From assembly GCA_037577475.1 (NCBI GenBank), contig CM075197.1, forward strand, positions 19,666,650 through 19,730,649: a stretch of 64,000 bases of DNA, read 5' to 3'. Positions within the stretch are counted from its first letter, which is position 1; the number at the start of each line of letters is the position of its first letter. Made by a program: the position numbers and the translations under genes. Below the pieces are notes generated by a model that saw nothing but the letters and a program-made list of their open reading frames with translations, searched no databases and was not told the origin of the DNA. Positions 12,743 to 48,735 of this stretch are shown piece by piece. The DNA comes from Chaunax sp. Z400. Taxonomy: Eukaryota > Chordata > Actinopteri > Lophiiformes > Chaunacidae.

Positions 12743-15700
12743 CTTGTTCTACACATCCTCAGTACAGCTACATTAAGTGAACCACTCTTCTTCTGCAGCC
12801 TAAACAGGTGACCTAATCAACTCATACATGAAAGCCAGACAGTTAAAGAAAGGACACACACAGATATTCAGGATGTATTGTCTACTGTGCCATAAAGCTA
12901 TAAACAAATGCAACTTGATCTAACCTGTCTGTATTTGGGTTGGCAGCTTTGCATTCTGTTGCCATTTTCTGATACTGAGCTCACACCAGAAAGGAAAAAA
13001 AAACAACTGTTGTTGCTTCATTGCAATGAGAAGAAAGTCTCTGCGCCTACCAAGAACACGTGGTGTCCCAACCATCTGCCTGTGCAAAATAGCTTTAAAG
13101 GTGCTGCTGACAACATGCACTTGCTTATCACCTTGTCGTGTCAACATGTTTTTCAAAATTAACTTGTCAACCTAAATGCAGATGCGTGAATAAAGTGGGA
13201 GTCAGGTGGATGCATGAGCCCTGTGCACATTATTGTGCATGTATGTGTGTGTAATTCCAGTCTATCTAATGTGCTCATACAGTTGAGTCATAAACACAAC
13301 GAAACATCACGTTGCACTAACATAACTGTTGGATCAACCTCCAGATGTCGCAGATCTGAGCCAATTAGAGGGTAAAGTGGACTGATGGATGATCTCATCA
13401 GGCCCTCTATCCCAAAAAGAACAAACAAAGGCGAAACAACAGTAGAACCGACTGAAGTCTTACACACGCAAAGCCCTCAGTCTAATGGCGGGGTTATTAG
13501 GTGAACTGAATGGCAGATGAAGACACTGCTGTTGCTCATTAAGTCTTCCTTAAAGGTCTTAAACTCTATAGCTAAGGCCATTTAAAATGTCTATAAATTC
13601 TCTGGAGTTGTCCTGTAGAGCATCTTATCCCCTGTTAAGGAACAGCCTGAGCGGATTTCCTCACTTCATCCTGTAGAAAAGTTCTTATCCTTCAGTGTTG
13701 TCCTCCCGGAGCAGGAATCAGCCCTGTGGCAGGTTGGAGGGCTCAAGCAGGCTTAGATGTTCTGGTCATGCCAAGTCTTGCACAAGCTAAAGACATGCTG
13801 TAATGCTGTTCCGTCTTTTGTCGTATAGGTGAGCATGAAAAAGGGCCGGAAATAAAGATGTGTTGACTTTCATTTGGGGAAATAGAGCGATAGATGAGAC
13901 TGATGATGACAATCCAGAAGTGACATATCAGTTCACCTTTATTTAGTTAGACAAATGAAAGCTTTTCAAACATATATAATTGTATAGGTTTAAGAAAATG
14001 ACTGCATGCTGACATTTGTGTAGGCTCTCATTTATCCTCTTTGGACTTGTAGTGTACTGTATAAAGACCATAACCCTTTGTAGCACTGATTAACAAGCAC
14101 TTATATAGAAAAGTATTGAGAGTACAAAAGTTGTCTCAAGTTTCAAAACAGGTTGCATATTCCCATAATCATATGCGTTGTCTGTACATTTTCTCAGTAT
14201 CCAGATGGTTCACAAGTTTATGATCAAGGTTGTGAAACCAGGTACGATAGAACATTATCACTTCATTTTCAGGTCTATTTTAATTGAATTGATCTATTTC
14301 ACTTAAAAAAACATATGAATAAAACTGTACTATAATTTTCATAGTTAAGTCAAATAATATTTAGTTATTCTGTCTCAAACCATAATAATGGTCTGTAGTC
14401 ATCATTTGACCGAGGTTCTACTTTACAATTAAGCTGCTTCAGGTGTTACTGCTTTTCAAAGAGGGTTGCTATTATCATTGCAAAGGTAGCTCATAGGGAC
14501 AAAATGGAAAACCTGTTGGTTTGCATTAAGAAATAACTATGATATCTGGTAGAGTTTTATTACAGGGATAAAATGCAACCTTTATTTGCCCCTTCTTCAT
14601 CTTCGTCTTTACAACCTTATTCAAAGAGACAACCATTCACACACTATCATTAGATAACAGCCTTGGTATTACAAAAACAGATCCTACCAGTCAAAGAACA
14701 CATGTGGACGGTTAGTGTTCAAAAGATTGCAGAACATTCAGCAGCAATGGCGGCAACTAGATACCCTCACGTCAAAGGCTCGGAGGTTGGGCGTCCCTCA
14801 GGGAGTATATCCTGGATGAAAATGAAGCCCATTATTCGAGCTGAGAACAGGTGCTTTCAACAAAGAACCCTGCATCATTATGGCCCTTTGGGAAACGAAG
14901 GAAAATATCAAGGTCCTGGAATTTACGATGTGGCCTTTTGAAAGCAAAGCAGATCAGATGCCCGCGTTGTGAGTCAAACTAGTGAAGCGATTCACAGAAT
15001 AAAGATAAACAAGCAAAGCCTCTTTTAAATCAAGCAGGAGAAAGTTTTCCTAACAAGCATACAGCAGGCTGATTGGACACGCACAAGAGGATTATGAGTT
15101 GATCAAATAGTTATTTTTAATCTGCCATGTATGGCATTTATTATTGTAATTTTCAGCACCATATGACACATAAACACATAAAGCAATAATGTGCAATATT
15201 TTTATGATTTAATATCTAATTCAAATGACACAACACCTTTAATCCTAATGGAGATCTCTCCAAATATTTTCATTTTTCTTCTATTAGAACCCCAAAACAA
15301 AACAAACTGATCATATTGTGAGCCTAGTTCATAAACTCCAGTCTCTTAATTATTCTATCTGTACTCTCGGACTGTATTTATTGTTCAGTGGAGAGACTGC
15401 GTATGTCAGCAGTTCTCTGAGGTCACAAGAAAGAAGGGTTGTGGCCAAGAAAAACTTCTCCCTGGACCTCCGTCTGGGTGGAGATCCTCTAAAGACATGT
15501 TCCACTCCACATTTCCACCATTCCTGACATGCTTCTTCTCTCACTTCTCTTTCATTTGGCTTATCTTCCTCTATCACTTACTTAAGAAACTTCCCTACTT
15601 ATATATCTCGAGCATCTCTTGAGTAAGAAGAACCGAGTGCAGAACGTTGCTCCTATCCAGTGTAAACTATGTTCTTGTAACCCGTGGTGTTGATGTAGCT

Positions 15701-18117
15701 CTGCTCTCTAGCTCCTAGCTTACTACAGCCTTCATCGAGGGCCGAGGCTCCTATCAAAACAGAGCAGGGTCCTTTTGATCTGGGCGGAGATGACAAGGCT
15801 GTGTGGTCCCAGGCTCCAGGCCTCATCCGTCACCACAGGCAGAACATGACAACGTCATTCAGGGGAGGGCAGAGGTAGTAACATACTGATGTTCTCCAAT
15901 CTACCTGTATTACGTGGGTGTAAGACTGTTAGGTGGAGGAGAACACTGGAAAAAAAACTACCGGAGCCCCAAGCTGAGACAGAAGACTTTAAAGCATTTG
16001 CATTGAAATATTTTTTAAAGTCATCCAAAGTGCTTTCATGATAAAAAAAAAACCTTTGAAAGGTAAATATCAAAAGTAAATACTATATACCAGCTTCTAT
16101 ATTTTTATAGAAAGGAAAATAAATATAAATTAATGTGTCCTCAGTCAGATTACTGTGTAATACTCATTTGTTCTGGTATAAATTATGAACATATCCGTTC
16201 AGTGCAGAGCCTTAAGTAGGATTTAACTAAAAGTCAAAGATCTTTGTATGTACTGTTATGTTCAGGTACATTATCGAAACCGGATGATTTACTGGCCTCC
16301 ATGAACATGAAACGGTTGTTTGCTCTGTGACTTAGGTTAATATTAAAGAGAACTATTTCTAAATTTTTATTTTGTTGATTTAATTCTAATAAGAGGCCAA
16401 GGATTTCTGATTATTGTATTGGTGATTGCAAAAAGACAAATATGCATTTTTGGTATGGTCTAAACAAAGTTTGTTTGTTTAAAAAATAAGAAGCTATGTC
16501 TGACAAATAAACACAAACCACCACAGCAGTATTGTTGGTGTCCTATTAGTCCATGTGGGCTGGGCACTAAATAACATAACTAACTACAGCTGTATTAAAC
16601 TGTAATGGAGTGGATACGGTTTGTTTTCCTTGTTAACAGTGAATGATCCTTGAAGCCTCAATCATGCAAAATTCAAAAGCTCAAAGCTTCGAAAAGAACA
16701 CAATCACTGCCCTAATTAAAAAGTAATAAACTCAAGACTTTCCAGTCAAAGCACTTAAGAAAATCTGTTTGTCTCTGCAACTATGCTCATTAGAAATATA
16801 CAGTCATTTTCAACCTTCTAGTCATATTTTCAGTCGGTCACACGGTTGTCATATTCTTGACTGTATTCCCTGCTGAAAAGCCAGCAGAAATTAAGCAAAG
16901 CTGGTCTGAGGACAAGGAGTCAGACCCTGAGGAAGAGACAAGACAAACATGATAAGAGGCTGCTGGCAAAATTACAGACTACAGGCAGCTCTTAATGGAG
17001 TTCAGCTCTGGGTTGAGGGAAGTATAAGGTCAGTCAGTCATCGAGGCTCCTACGCTGACGATGCTTCCTACATTCCTGAACACCAGTGTCAACAGGAGAA
17101 GTGGCTGCTTTGTGCATGAAGTCTAACCTTTTGAACACAACACAAACATGTCAACTTGACTTTATTGTAATTTATGTTCACAAAATTCAATGACAATACA
17201 CTGATCCAACATTTAAAAGGCATAAAGAAGCTGTATGAAGCCAATGCAAACAGTGTATTGACGTTTATGAACTCCCTCTGCACGGCTAACCAGGCTCATT
17301 AGCATTGGATAAACACACTGCTGCATTAGAGACCTGGTGAGTGCATGCATATTTCATAAGGGTTATGGAAGTTCAATGAAACTTGATTTACAGTACATAC
17401 TACAACAGTCAGGGTGGGCAAGTACCATAAACCGCATCAATCATCTTTGGTATACATACTTTTCCTGAGGTCATGATCACAATTTTGAATAATTAGCCAT
17501 TTATATACGACACAGGTCTTAACTTGTTTGATTTATGGAGCCTTTAGTTTTTCGTTTGCTGGAGCCATTCTTGACCAGAGTGTCGATTGTTTCAGGTTAG
17601 AACAAGCGCTGCAGGATCCAGTGCTCTTATTCAGCTTTAAAACCTATTCCATTTTTACAGCATCTGTGTGTTCCATGTTCAGTTTACTTTCCAATGGTCC
17701 ATGAGCAATCAGCTGTCATAACCTTCCAGTAAATTTCTCTATCACCAGAGGCAGCCAGGCTAGAGAGGTTGGCCCTCTCACATCATAAATCCATGGACCA
17801 TCTGAGCTCACTCTGTCTTTCACATCCATGAAATGCCAAGGCTACCTCAAGGCCTTGGTTCCCATAAGTGTTTGTCTCATATCAAATATGCTGTGTGTGT
17901 GTGTCCAAATTTCCCCCCAGGTATCTATAAAGTCTTAGCTTGACTTAAAATAACACATCATAGTTTATTTTTTAGCATTAATATAAATCTGTAAAATAAC
18001 AAGTAACTTAAAGTATTGAATAATTCAGTGGAGTTAAAAGTCATTTGTCTGTGATATTGTATTAGAACCAAAATTGTTCTAATATAGTATAATAATATAT
18101 ATATAATATATAGTAAA

Positions 18118-18118
<1 letters not shown>

Positions 18119-18165
<47 letters not shown>
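18119..18165 (+). repeat. (TA)n microsatellite
   Basis: About 23 TA units, preceded by imperfect AT-rich sequence from about 18080. Confidence 0.9.
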
Positions 18166-18167
<2 letters not shown>

Positions 18168-21123
18168 TCCCTGTACCTGGATGGGCCTTTCATACACACA
18201 AAATACAAGAAAATGCATACATCACAGAAGAAGAAAAAAATGATAAAAAGTTCCTCATATTGATCATCCAAACAGAAAAGGCCATTGTTTTCCCACAGAC
18301 ATTTGTTCTCTATTCATGCTGTCTTTCTAGCAAAACCTGCCATTTATTTTGTGTGTGTGCTTGCATGTATATACATGTGCTGTCTCTGAAAACACTCACA
18401 ATACACTGCAGCTGCAGCTCACCACACCCTGATAAACAGTTTTTCAGTTGGTATTCAAGAAGAGGTGGCAGAGAGTGGTATGCCAGGAACATACTATTAT
18501 CCTAAGAATTACCGCATCACTGAGTTTGCCACAGGCTAAATACCTGCCACTCTTTTGAATTGTGTTTGTATTCTAAAGGCTGATAAAAAATAATGAAGGC
18601 CCTTTGTGAAAACTCATGAAACTCCTGTTATGGGGAATTTAGTGAGAACTGATGATTGAAAGGCAACGTTAATTAAACCGATCCATATATGGAATATCAC
18701 TTGGATCCAGATCAGACTTTGAGTGTAGTAGTTCTTATTGGCATGCAATCATGCAATTTTTGTCCAAGCATTGTAGACATTATCCATGAAGTCAGACGCA
18801 AAAATCTTGTAATTGCCTCCAGTGGTAAAGAATCTGTATCCAGATTATATAAACCTGAGTTATTCCGTGTTGTTGCCGCCATCATCTTCTCGTTTGTTCA
18901 GAGAAAGAAGCATTTCCATGTTGTATACCTCTTGTTTGTTTATTTTGTATATGCTGAGTGTCCTAAATGACACTGGTTGTTTGCGTTCCTCTCGTGTCTC
19001 TCAATTCCAGGCCTTCTCTCCGGCAGACCTGCATTTAGTGTCTGAAAGGTGTTTGAGTTAACCATAATTTTCTGTCATTGGATGTATGTTAAAACAGCCC
19101 CTGTAGTTTAGACCTGGGAAGTATTTACCCCTTAGATGTCACAGCGTTTTCATTAGGCCTGGCGCTGGGCTTGCCGGGGATCATTATGGCCTAGAAAAAC
19201 CATTTAAAGACACACCGTTAAGTCTGGCCTCAGAGCTCAGGCTTACCTGAAACACGGGAGTTAACCCTTATAGCGCCACATCCACTCCTCAAGTGACAAC
19301 AACTTAATCACTACAGAGAGAAGCATATCTATCAGTCATTGATTCCTGATTACATTGGGTGTTGAATTAGCCTTACATAAAAGTGAATTTCTCTGGATTA
19401 AAAGGGAGACTATGAGCCATGGCTTGAGGGGGGATGTCTTGCTTGTCGCCTTGCACACACCTCCTTGATGAATATGTCACCCTTTTCCTTAATGACAGAC
19501 CAAACGCTTGTAGCAACACACCCCTCGCTGATTGATCTCGGCGATGCATCTGAACGTCCGCACGTATGAAGATAAAACAGCATGATGCACATGCTGATCC
19601 CACCAATCTTCCCAATTGATGACGGGGCAGCTTTTAACCTGAGCACATAACATGCCATTAGGTCCTTCCTCAAGCCCTACCCTTGTTTGTTTGTCTTGCT
19701 TGGCCGACTAACATTTTGCTTCCAGCCCATCTAATCACTGCATGCAAAGATCTTTAAAGTGCTTCTCTGCAGGACTGACTTAAACGCCACTCATCAGTGT
19801 AGCGACCGCGGGGCCTAACGACGGCCTGCATGTCAGGAGCAGCAAAGGGTCATCATGTGGAGGGTATGACCTGAGAGGAGGTTCCACCAGGTTAACTGGA
19901 AGCCAATTAGTCCCTTGCTGCCCAGTAGAGGAACATTTAAGTAAGAGAAAGAACAGTTAGTCATCCCAGCAACAGCAGGAGACCAGATGAAAAATTGTCA
20001 TTCAAAATGTTTTTCTTGTGTTCTCATGAGAAGCTTGCAAAACATCAGAACTCTTTAATGATATTTAGGGGTTTAAATCCACCTCACAATTCCCCTGTAG
20101 TTTGGCTTATATTGCTCTCTCTCTCTCTCTCTACATGAGGGCAAACTGGTCATTGTGGAGGAATTACCATTGAGAGACTTCCTCAAACCGTCCAGCGGAT
20201 GTGAAGACTCATCCATGCTGATTTTGAAATGCCCCGAGCTGCAGGTTTTGGGGGTTGGGGTTAGAGTCGAGAAGACCCCTGGAGATGCTTTCAGAAATGG
20301 TTCCCTGCTTCGGGGGGCAGCGTGGCTGTCTGGACCAGGACTGGGCAGTTCGCCTGAGTGGGGACTAATGAAAACAAATGATCTGACGAGGTCAATAGGT
20401 CGAGATCAAGGCTGAGGGATCCTCCGCCCCTCTCAGTTTCCAACTTGGGAGATTAATGAGGGCAGAGAACAGCCATTTCTCTGTATCATTTACTCCCTGA
20501 GGGCTCTAAACCCTATTTCAGTGGTGTGCAGCCCACCTGTTAGCCTATTAAGGCTTTAGGAAACCGAGCCACAGGGAATCACTCCTGAATCAGGCCTGTA
20601 ACTGCTCTGTCCTGTCACATCACAGACAGGACCATATCATGATATCTTCTTCACCCACGATCACCGTTTTTGATGCTGATATCAAAGACATTAGAGTCAA
20701 AGAAAGTTGTAACTATAGTTATGTTGCAAACTGGGAAAATGATGTGTGTCTTTTCTGGAGCTGCATTGAAACCTTCCACTTCTTAAAATCTTAACAGGAG
20801 CCTAGTACATGGGACACAGCTGTTAAAAATACATTGGTGAGCTCATCTGATAAAATCCACCATGACAAGCACAACGATAGCGTTTTATGTGGTATGACAT
20901 TTCAGTAAGAACGTATTATCTGGTAACTGATTGTCTGAGTGAACAGCAAAGTCATGAAGCTGAAGTGCTGAAGAGGTTTATTAAGACAACACTGCCCCCT
21001 GTTGGATAGGCACACACTTCAAAAATACATCACAATTGAGTCACTTGCATCACTTTTAAGTTAGAGAAAGGAAAACAAGTTGACCTTTTCATACCTCATA
21101 TTTCAGCACTACATATGCACCTA

Positions 21124-21468
21124 TGTAGGCTGCACAGCTGTGCACTGGTTAGCACTGTTGCTCTGCAGTAAGTGGGTTCTGGGTCCAAATCCAGACCTGG
21201 GGCCTTTTCTGGTGAGAGTTTGCATGTTCTCCTTGTGTCTCTAGCTGCCCCACACACTCACAAACATGCAATATGGATAAACTATTAACTGCAGTTTGCC
21301 CATAAGTATGAATGTGTGTGTGAGTGGTTGTTTGTTCTCTCTATGTTGGCCCTGTGATGCACTGGCGACCTGTACAAGGTGCTCCCTGCCCAATGACAGC
21401 TGAGATAGCCTCCAGCCCCCTTGTGACCCTGTAAAGGGCAAGCAGTTATAGGAAGTGGGTGGATGTGC
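21124..21468 (+). repeat. Teleost interspersed repeat (SINE/MITE-like) copy
   Basis: In order: 'actggttagcactgttgc', 'gagagtttgcatgttctcc', 'gtttgcccataagtatga', 'ggttgtttgttctctctatg', 'ggccctgtgatgcactgg', 'gagatagcctccagcccc'. This signature recurs thousands of times in fish genomes. I cannot assign the transposon class from sequence alone. Confidence 0.65.
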
Positions 21469-22095
21469 CCTGATGTCATATGAATATTTTAAAAAGGAGT
21501 TTTTATTTTTTTATTGATCAAATTATGAGAACCACGAGTTTAACTATATTTATTCGATAACAGATCTAATTGAACCTTTTAGCTGCGTTGCCGCGTATAG
21601 AACACTAGATGGAGATATTAGTTAGGGTGACTCACTGCAGCACAGACGGTTTGGGAGGATGCTTATTACCATCTTGGTATGTATAGCCATTGTCTTGTTT
21701 TTTCAGGGTGGGGTGGGGGCATAACAGAATAACAATTTATACCACATTAGTGTAATCACTGAAAACTGAAAAAAATATGCCTCTTAACGAAAAATTATAA
21801 TATTAAACTTTTTTTTTTAAATTTGCCTTTTCATGGTTTTCTTCATCTATCGTTTTCAGTATCCAGTTATCTAGAGGCTCAGACAGCAGTGGCTGAGGAT
21901 GTGACTAAAACTGTTCCCTTGTTGTGATCCGAAGCTGCTGAATTATAGACAAATAATTTTAAGATATATTATATGATATTATATATCATTTATATATATT
22001 AAAACATACCTAAACACATAACAGAATAAATATCTATTTTGATCATGGCTCATAGCCCTGTAGGAACGGCCAAGATTTGCTTATCAGCCTTGATT

Positions 22096-22398
22096 TACTA
22101 CATTTCCCACACTGCACTGCTGCGCATCCTCTGCTCGTCACTGCTGCCGCTCTGCCTGAGTGCCCGCGGTGAATTGGTCCAGCATCCCTGCGCAGGCAAT
22201 GGGGCTAATGTAGATGTAAATCATCGTTTGAAAATATGTAATCGCGGGATACGTTTTCGGCGTTGGCAGCTCGCACTTAGGGGAGGAAAATGTGGGCGAT
22301 TGGATTTTGCGTTGCGCCTTTGTGGAGCACGGATCGTTATGTTGAGAGAAATAATGCGGAATATTTCCCCTTGTAGGTGTTAACGCAGAAAATACAAA
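22096..22398 (+). promoter_or_regulatory. Probable arhgap44 core promoter and 5' leader
   Basis: Directly upstream of the arhgap44 start and richer in GC and CpG than its surroundings. It begins with a ZNF143/Staf-like motif, TACTACATTTCCCACACTGC (22096-22115), which by my count matches the SBS consensus at 17 of 20 positions. An NRF1-like core, CTGCGCAGGC, lies near 22187. The leader contains several short upstream ORFs, including adjacent ATG-stop elements at 22208, 22214 and 22236. The transcription start is not visible directly. Confidence 0.45.
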
Positions 22399-45472
<23,074 letters not shown>

Positions 45473-46970
45473 CCTATGACACCTAAGGCATCGCAGCTTA
45501 CCAGCACCCCTAAGACTGTACATTCTCTTAACTGTCGCCATCAAGGCCTGATGGAAACACACATTGGCCTCACCAATGCCCACCTGAAACCAGAACTTGA
45601 ACACATCTGCTGCAGGCTGCAAAGAAACTCATCTATGACAATTTCTGGCTAGTACATAAATGTGACTACACAAAAAACAAAACAAAAAAAAAACACCAAA
45701 ATGCCATAGCGGAGGGACAATTGCCTTTAGGAGGAAAGACTGGAACATAGATGAGCATTATATTTAAAAAAAATTTAGATGTTTTCTGGTTGTTTTTGTT
45801 TTTTGATGCAGTGGTCAAATTTCTGTGAGTGTTTCCATTTATTTTTGCCTCATTAGAACATGCAATTAAATTGCAGTAATATTCACAAGGTGCGGTGCCA
45901 GACGTGGTTAGGAGCAAAGCCCATACTCAGGGTGAATCAGAGAGAGTAGTTGTATATTGCTTGCAGGGTATTAAAGCTTTGTGCACATTAGGAAAATGCT
46001 GACAGGTTTGGCATGCAGGATGAAACATTTAATGCAGCTTAATTCTTTTCATCGTACCCACTCTTTACTTCCACACTATTGCATATTACAGCTGCAGTTC
46101 TTTATCTGATGTTTACCTTAACGCAGGTCCGCTCACTTTAACTCACTCTGCACCAGCACAGTATTAGAAGAATGTCATTATAAATTACATTTTTGCTCGG
46201 AACGTGCATCCTTTTTTTTAGTTTTGAAGAAAGTGTTTGCATGACAAGCCAATATGAACAAACTGCTGCAGATCAAGGGCCTCTGAATTGCAGTGTGTTA
46301 TTTTATTTCATGTGAGTGTTTCTGTCGTTGTCCTTGGAAACTAAATTTATGCCACTCATGTGCTGTTACAGTTTGATGACAAAGGATGGATGACTAAACT
46401 GCCTTTAGGTTCCTATGATTCTCCCCCATAACCTTGTTTCAAGTGCTTCGGGTTCAGTGACCTTTGACCCCTATTGTAAATACAAAGACTGTACATAAAC
46501 TGATGTATATAAATGAGAGGAAAAGTCTATGTAAAATGCATATCTTGAATATATATAATAATATATGTGCTAATATTTATCATGATAGAAATTTTGATGT
46601 TATTTTTGTCCTTGCACAAAATGAACAGGTTTACTGTGGATTCATAATGTTTCACTTTAACACCAGGTTACAAAGATGCTGCAGCAGAAACGCAGAATGT
46701 TATTTCGTTCATTCTGACTACTGAGCTTTGACCTCAATCATGCTAAAGCACTAATGAGTACGTTGCACACCGACGCCCTTTCTTCTTCTTTTTAACCCAC
46801 ATTTAATCAATTACTGTGTAAATATTTTTAGCATGCTTGGGCCATTCAGTTAACTCATAACGAGGATACATGTAGTCCTACGCCTATATTGTTGGGTGGA
46901 CTATAGCAAAGTTAAAATGTGTGCTCATAAAATTAGAAAAAGCAAATAAAATCCTTTTTGTGTCTTTTGT
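45473..46970 (+). other. arhgap44 probable 3' UTR
   Basis: Non-coding, AT-rich, directly after the stop codon. It ends with AATAAA at 46945-46950, followed by a T/GT-rich downstream element ('tttttgtgtcttttgttg'). Confidence 0.6.
46945..46950 (+). promoter_or_regulatory. Poly(A) signal of arhgap44
   Basis: AATAAA about 1.47 kb after the stop, with a GT-rich stretch shortly downstream. Confidence 0.55.
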
Positions 46971-47487
46971 TGTCGGACAAAATCAGAAAATCAGAAATAT
47001 TTCCAGTTCATCAGATATTAATTGCTGCAATGTCACTTTTTTAATCCCATATAAAATGTCTTAGGAGAATAATTTTGTCAATTAAAGTGCAATTACAGTG
47101 TTTACTGATCCACCTCAGCCCCAAAACTGGTCAAAGTCACCTTTCCCAAACCCACAGAAAAAAAGCCATTGGTTTTATTGCAAAGAATTTCATTTTTAAA
47201 ATTTTGTTTATGTGTGAGTTTTCTTATGACAAAATGAATTTTAGATGAACTTTTCTCCAAAAGTGAACTATGGTATGCCTCAGTGTGTGTTGTCAGTTGA
47301 CTATGCTTATGAAGATTTTGATGATGTTGATAATTATATTGATAGATGTGGTGATTATACTGTATGACAGCAATTGCAAGTGCCCTCTCACTGGTTGTTA
47401 TTTTGGAACTATAGGCATAAGTAATGTGTACTAGAGATTTTATTTTCTGTGCTGGATCCGTAATACATTTATGCTCGGAGGTAAGGG

Positions 47488-47488
<1 letters not shown>

Positions 47489-47540
<52 letters not shown>
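47489..47540 (+). repeat. (CT)n microsatellite
   Basis: About 26 uninterrupted units. Confidence 0.95.
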
Positions 47541-47544
<4 letters not shown>

Positions 47545-48514
47545 AGACTCATTGTAATTTATTTGTAATATATTATTCATGCTAATTTTTGAATATCTTA
47601 AATGCAGATCCTGTATTTGGATCTAGGTTAATTAGGGCCTGTTGGTGTGTATTATTATCAATACAGGGCAGTCTTACCACAAAGCTTTTGTGTATCGTAA
47701 CTGGAACTTACAGCCACCTAAACGCATGCATTCTTACTCATTACAGGTGTGATTATTAATGCTGCTGACAAAAGAACATCTGTACCCTACCCTGGAACAC
47801 AAGTCATGATTTCATCACATGTCTAATTTTACCCTGTATATTAATTTCACAGCCATTGTACAGATCAAATTCATAAGAGCCTCCTTCTGCAACAAATGGT
47901 ACGCTGTTACATATTTGTATCAAGCATTATAACTACTCTAGACCTACGTTTCATATCTCACCTCACCACCGAGTATGTTGGTCTAAAGAAAGCTCAATTT
48001 GTTTACATTTTGTGGGTGGGATTTTAAATGAGAAAAAAGGAAAATCTAACTTATTGTGCATGCGCTTAGATAGTCTTTTGATAATCCATGTTTTGTGTCA
48101 ATCATTGTTTTTCTAGGGATTCTAAGAGGGGTAAAATATAAAGATGGACTCTAGAGAATGTGGATCACAGTAAATGGTCCTTTGTGGGGTTTTGAGCAAT
48201 ACGGTAGAGGAGTAGATGTTGCCTGTGGATGTACTGCCTCCTTCTGCTTTCACGACTAGTGTACAAACAAAACTTGCTGCTTGTCAAGCCCACCATGCCC
48301 ACCCTTTCCTCCTCTGCTTAGCATATCAAGTGGAACACAGTGTGTACTGTGAAGCCTACCTGCAATCCTTATCAGAATGTCAGAAATATATAAATATATA
48401 TATTAAACTCTACATTTTTAATAACCTCAACTGGTTCTGGAGTTTTATTTCAGTGGGTTTTTTGTTTGTTAGTTTGTTTTTAGTTTGTTTTTGGTTATGT
48501 GAGGTTATGTGATT

Positions 48515-48735
48515 GGTTCGCTTAGCTTGTCTGTTTGTTAGCAGGATTAGTAGGAAAACTGATGGACGGATTTGCATGAATTTTTTACCAAAGATGGAGC
48601 CTAGCATATCCTAGAGGTGATAAAATTTTGGTGATGATCCGGATCAGTATCTGGGTCCGGGAATGTTTTCTTCTGGAATAACAATTATGTCCAGGATTGT
48701 TGTTGGCGGAGGTTAGCGCTCCTCCAGCGCTCTTG
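48515..48735 (+). repeat. Teleost interspersed repeat relic
   Basis: Contains 'tggacggatttgcatgaat', 'ggtgatgatccggatcagt' and 'ggcggaggttagcgctcc'. Related to the copy at 26925-27205. Confidence 0.6.

Larger units (their letters stand above)
11240..22095. other. Divergent intergenic spacer between hs3st3 and arhgap44
   Basis: No gene is supported in about 11 kb. The two flanking genes point away from each other, so promoters and distal control elements of both could lie here. Identifiable content: a (GT)n tract at 12508-12571, (ATCT)n at 12685-12742, (AT)n at 18119-18165, a (CT)n run near 20116, and a repeat relic at 21124-21468. The stretches around 14.6-15.0, 15.6-15.9 and 19.1-20.5 kb look like unique, less AT-rich sequence and could include conserved non-coding elements, but that needs alignment. 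Confidence 0.7.

Noticed and set aside
14663..14941. 92-codon plus-strand frame in the intergenic spacer
   Set aside because: Not recognised, no splice or promoter context, length expected by chance in this much sequence.
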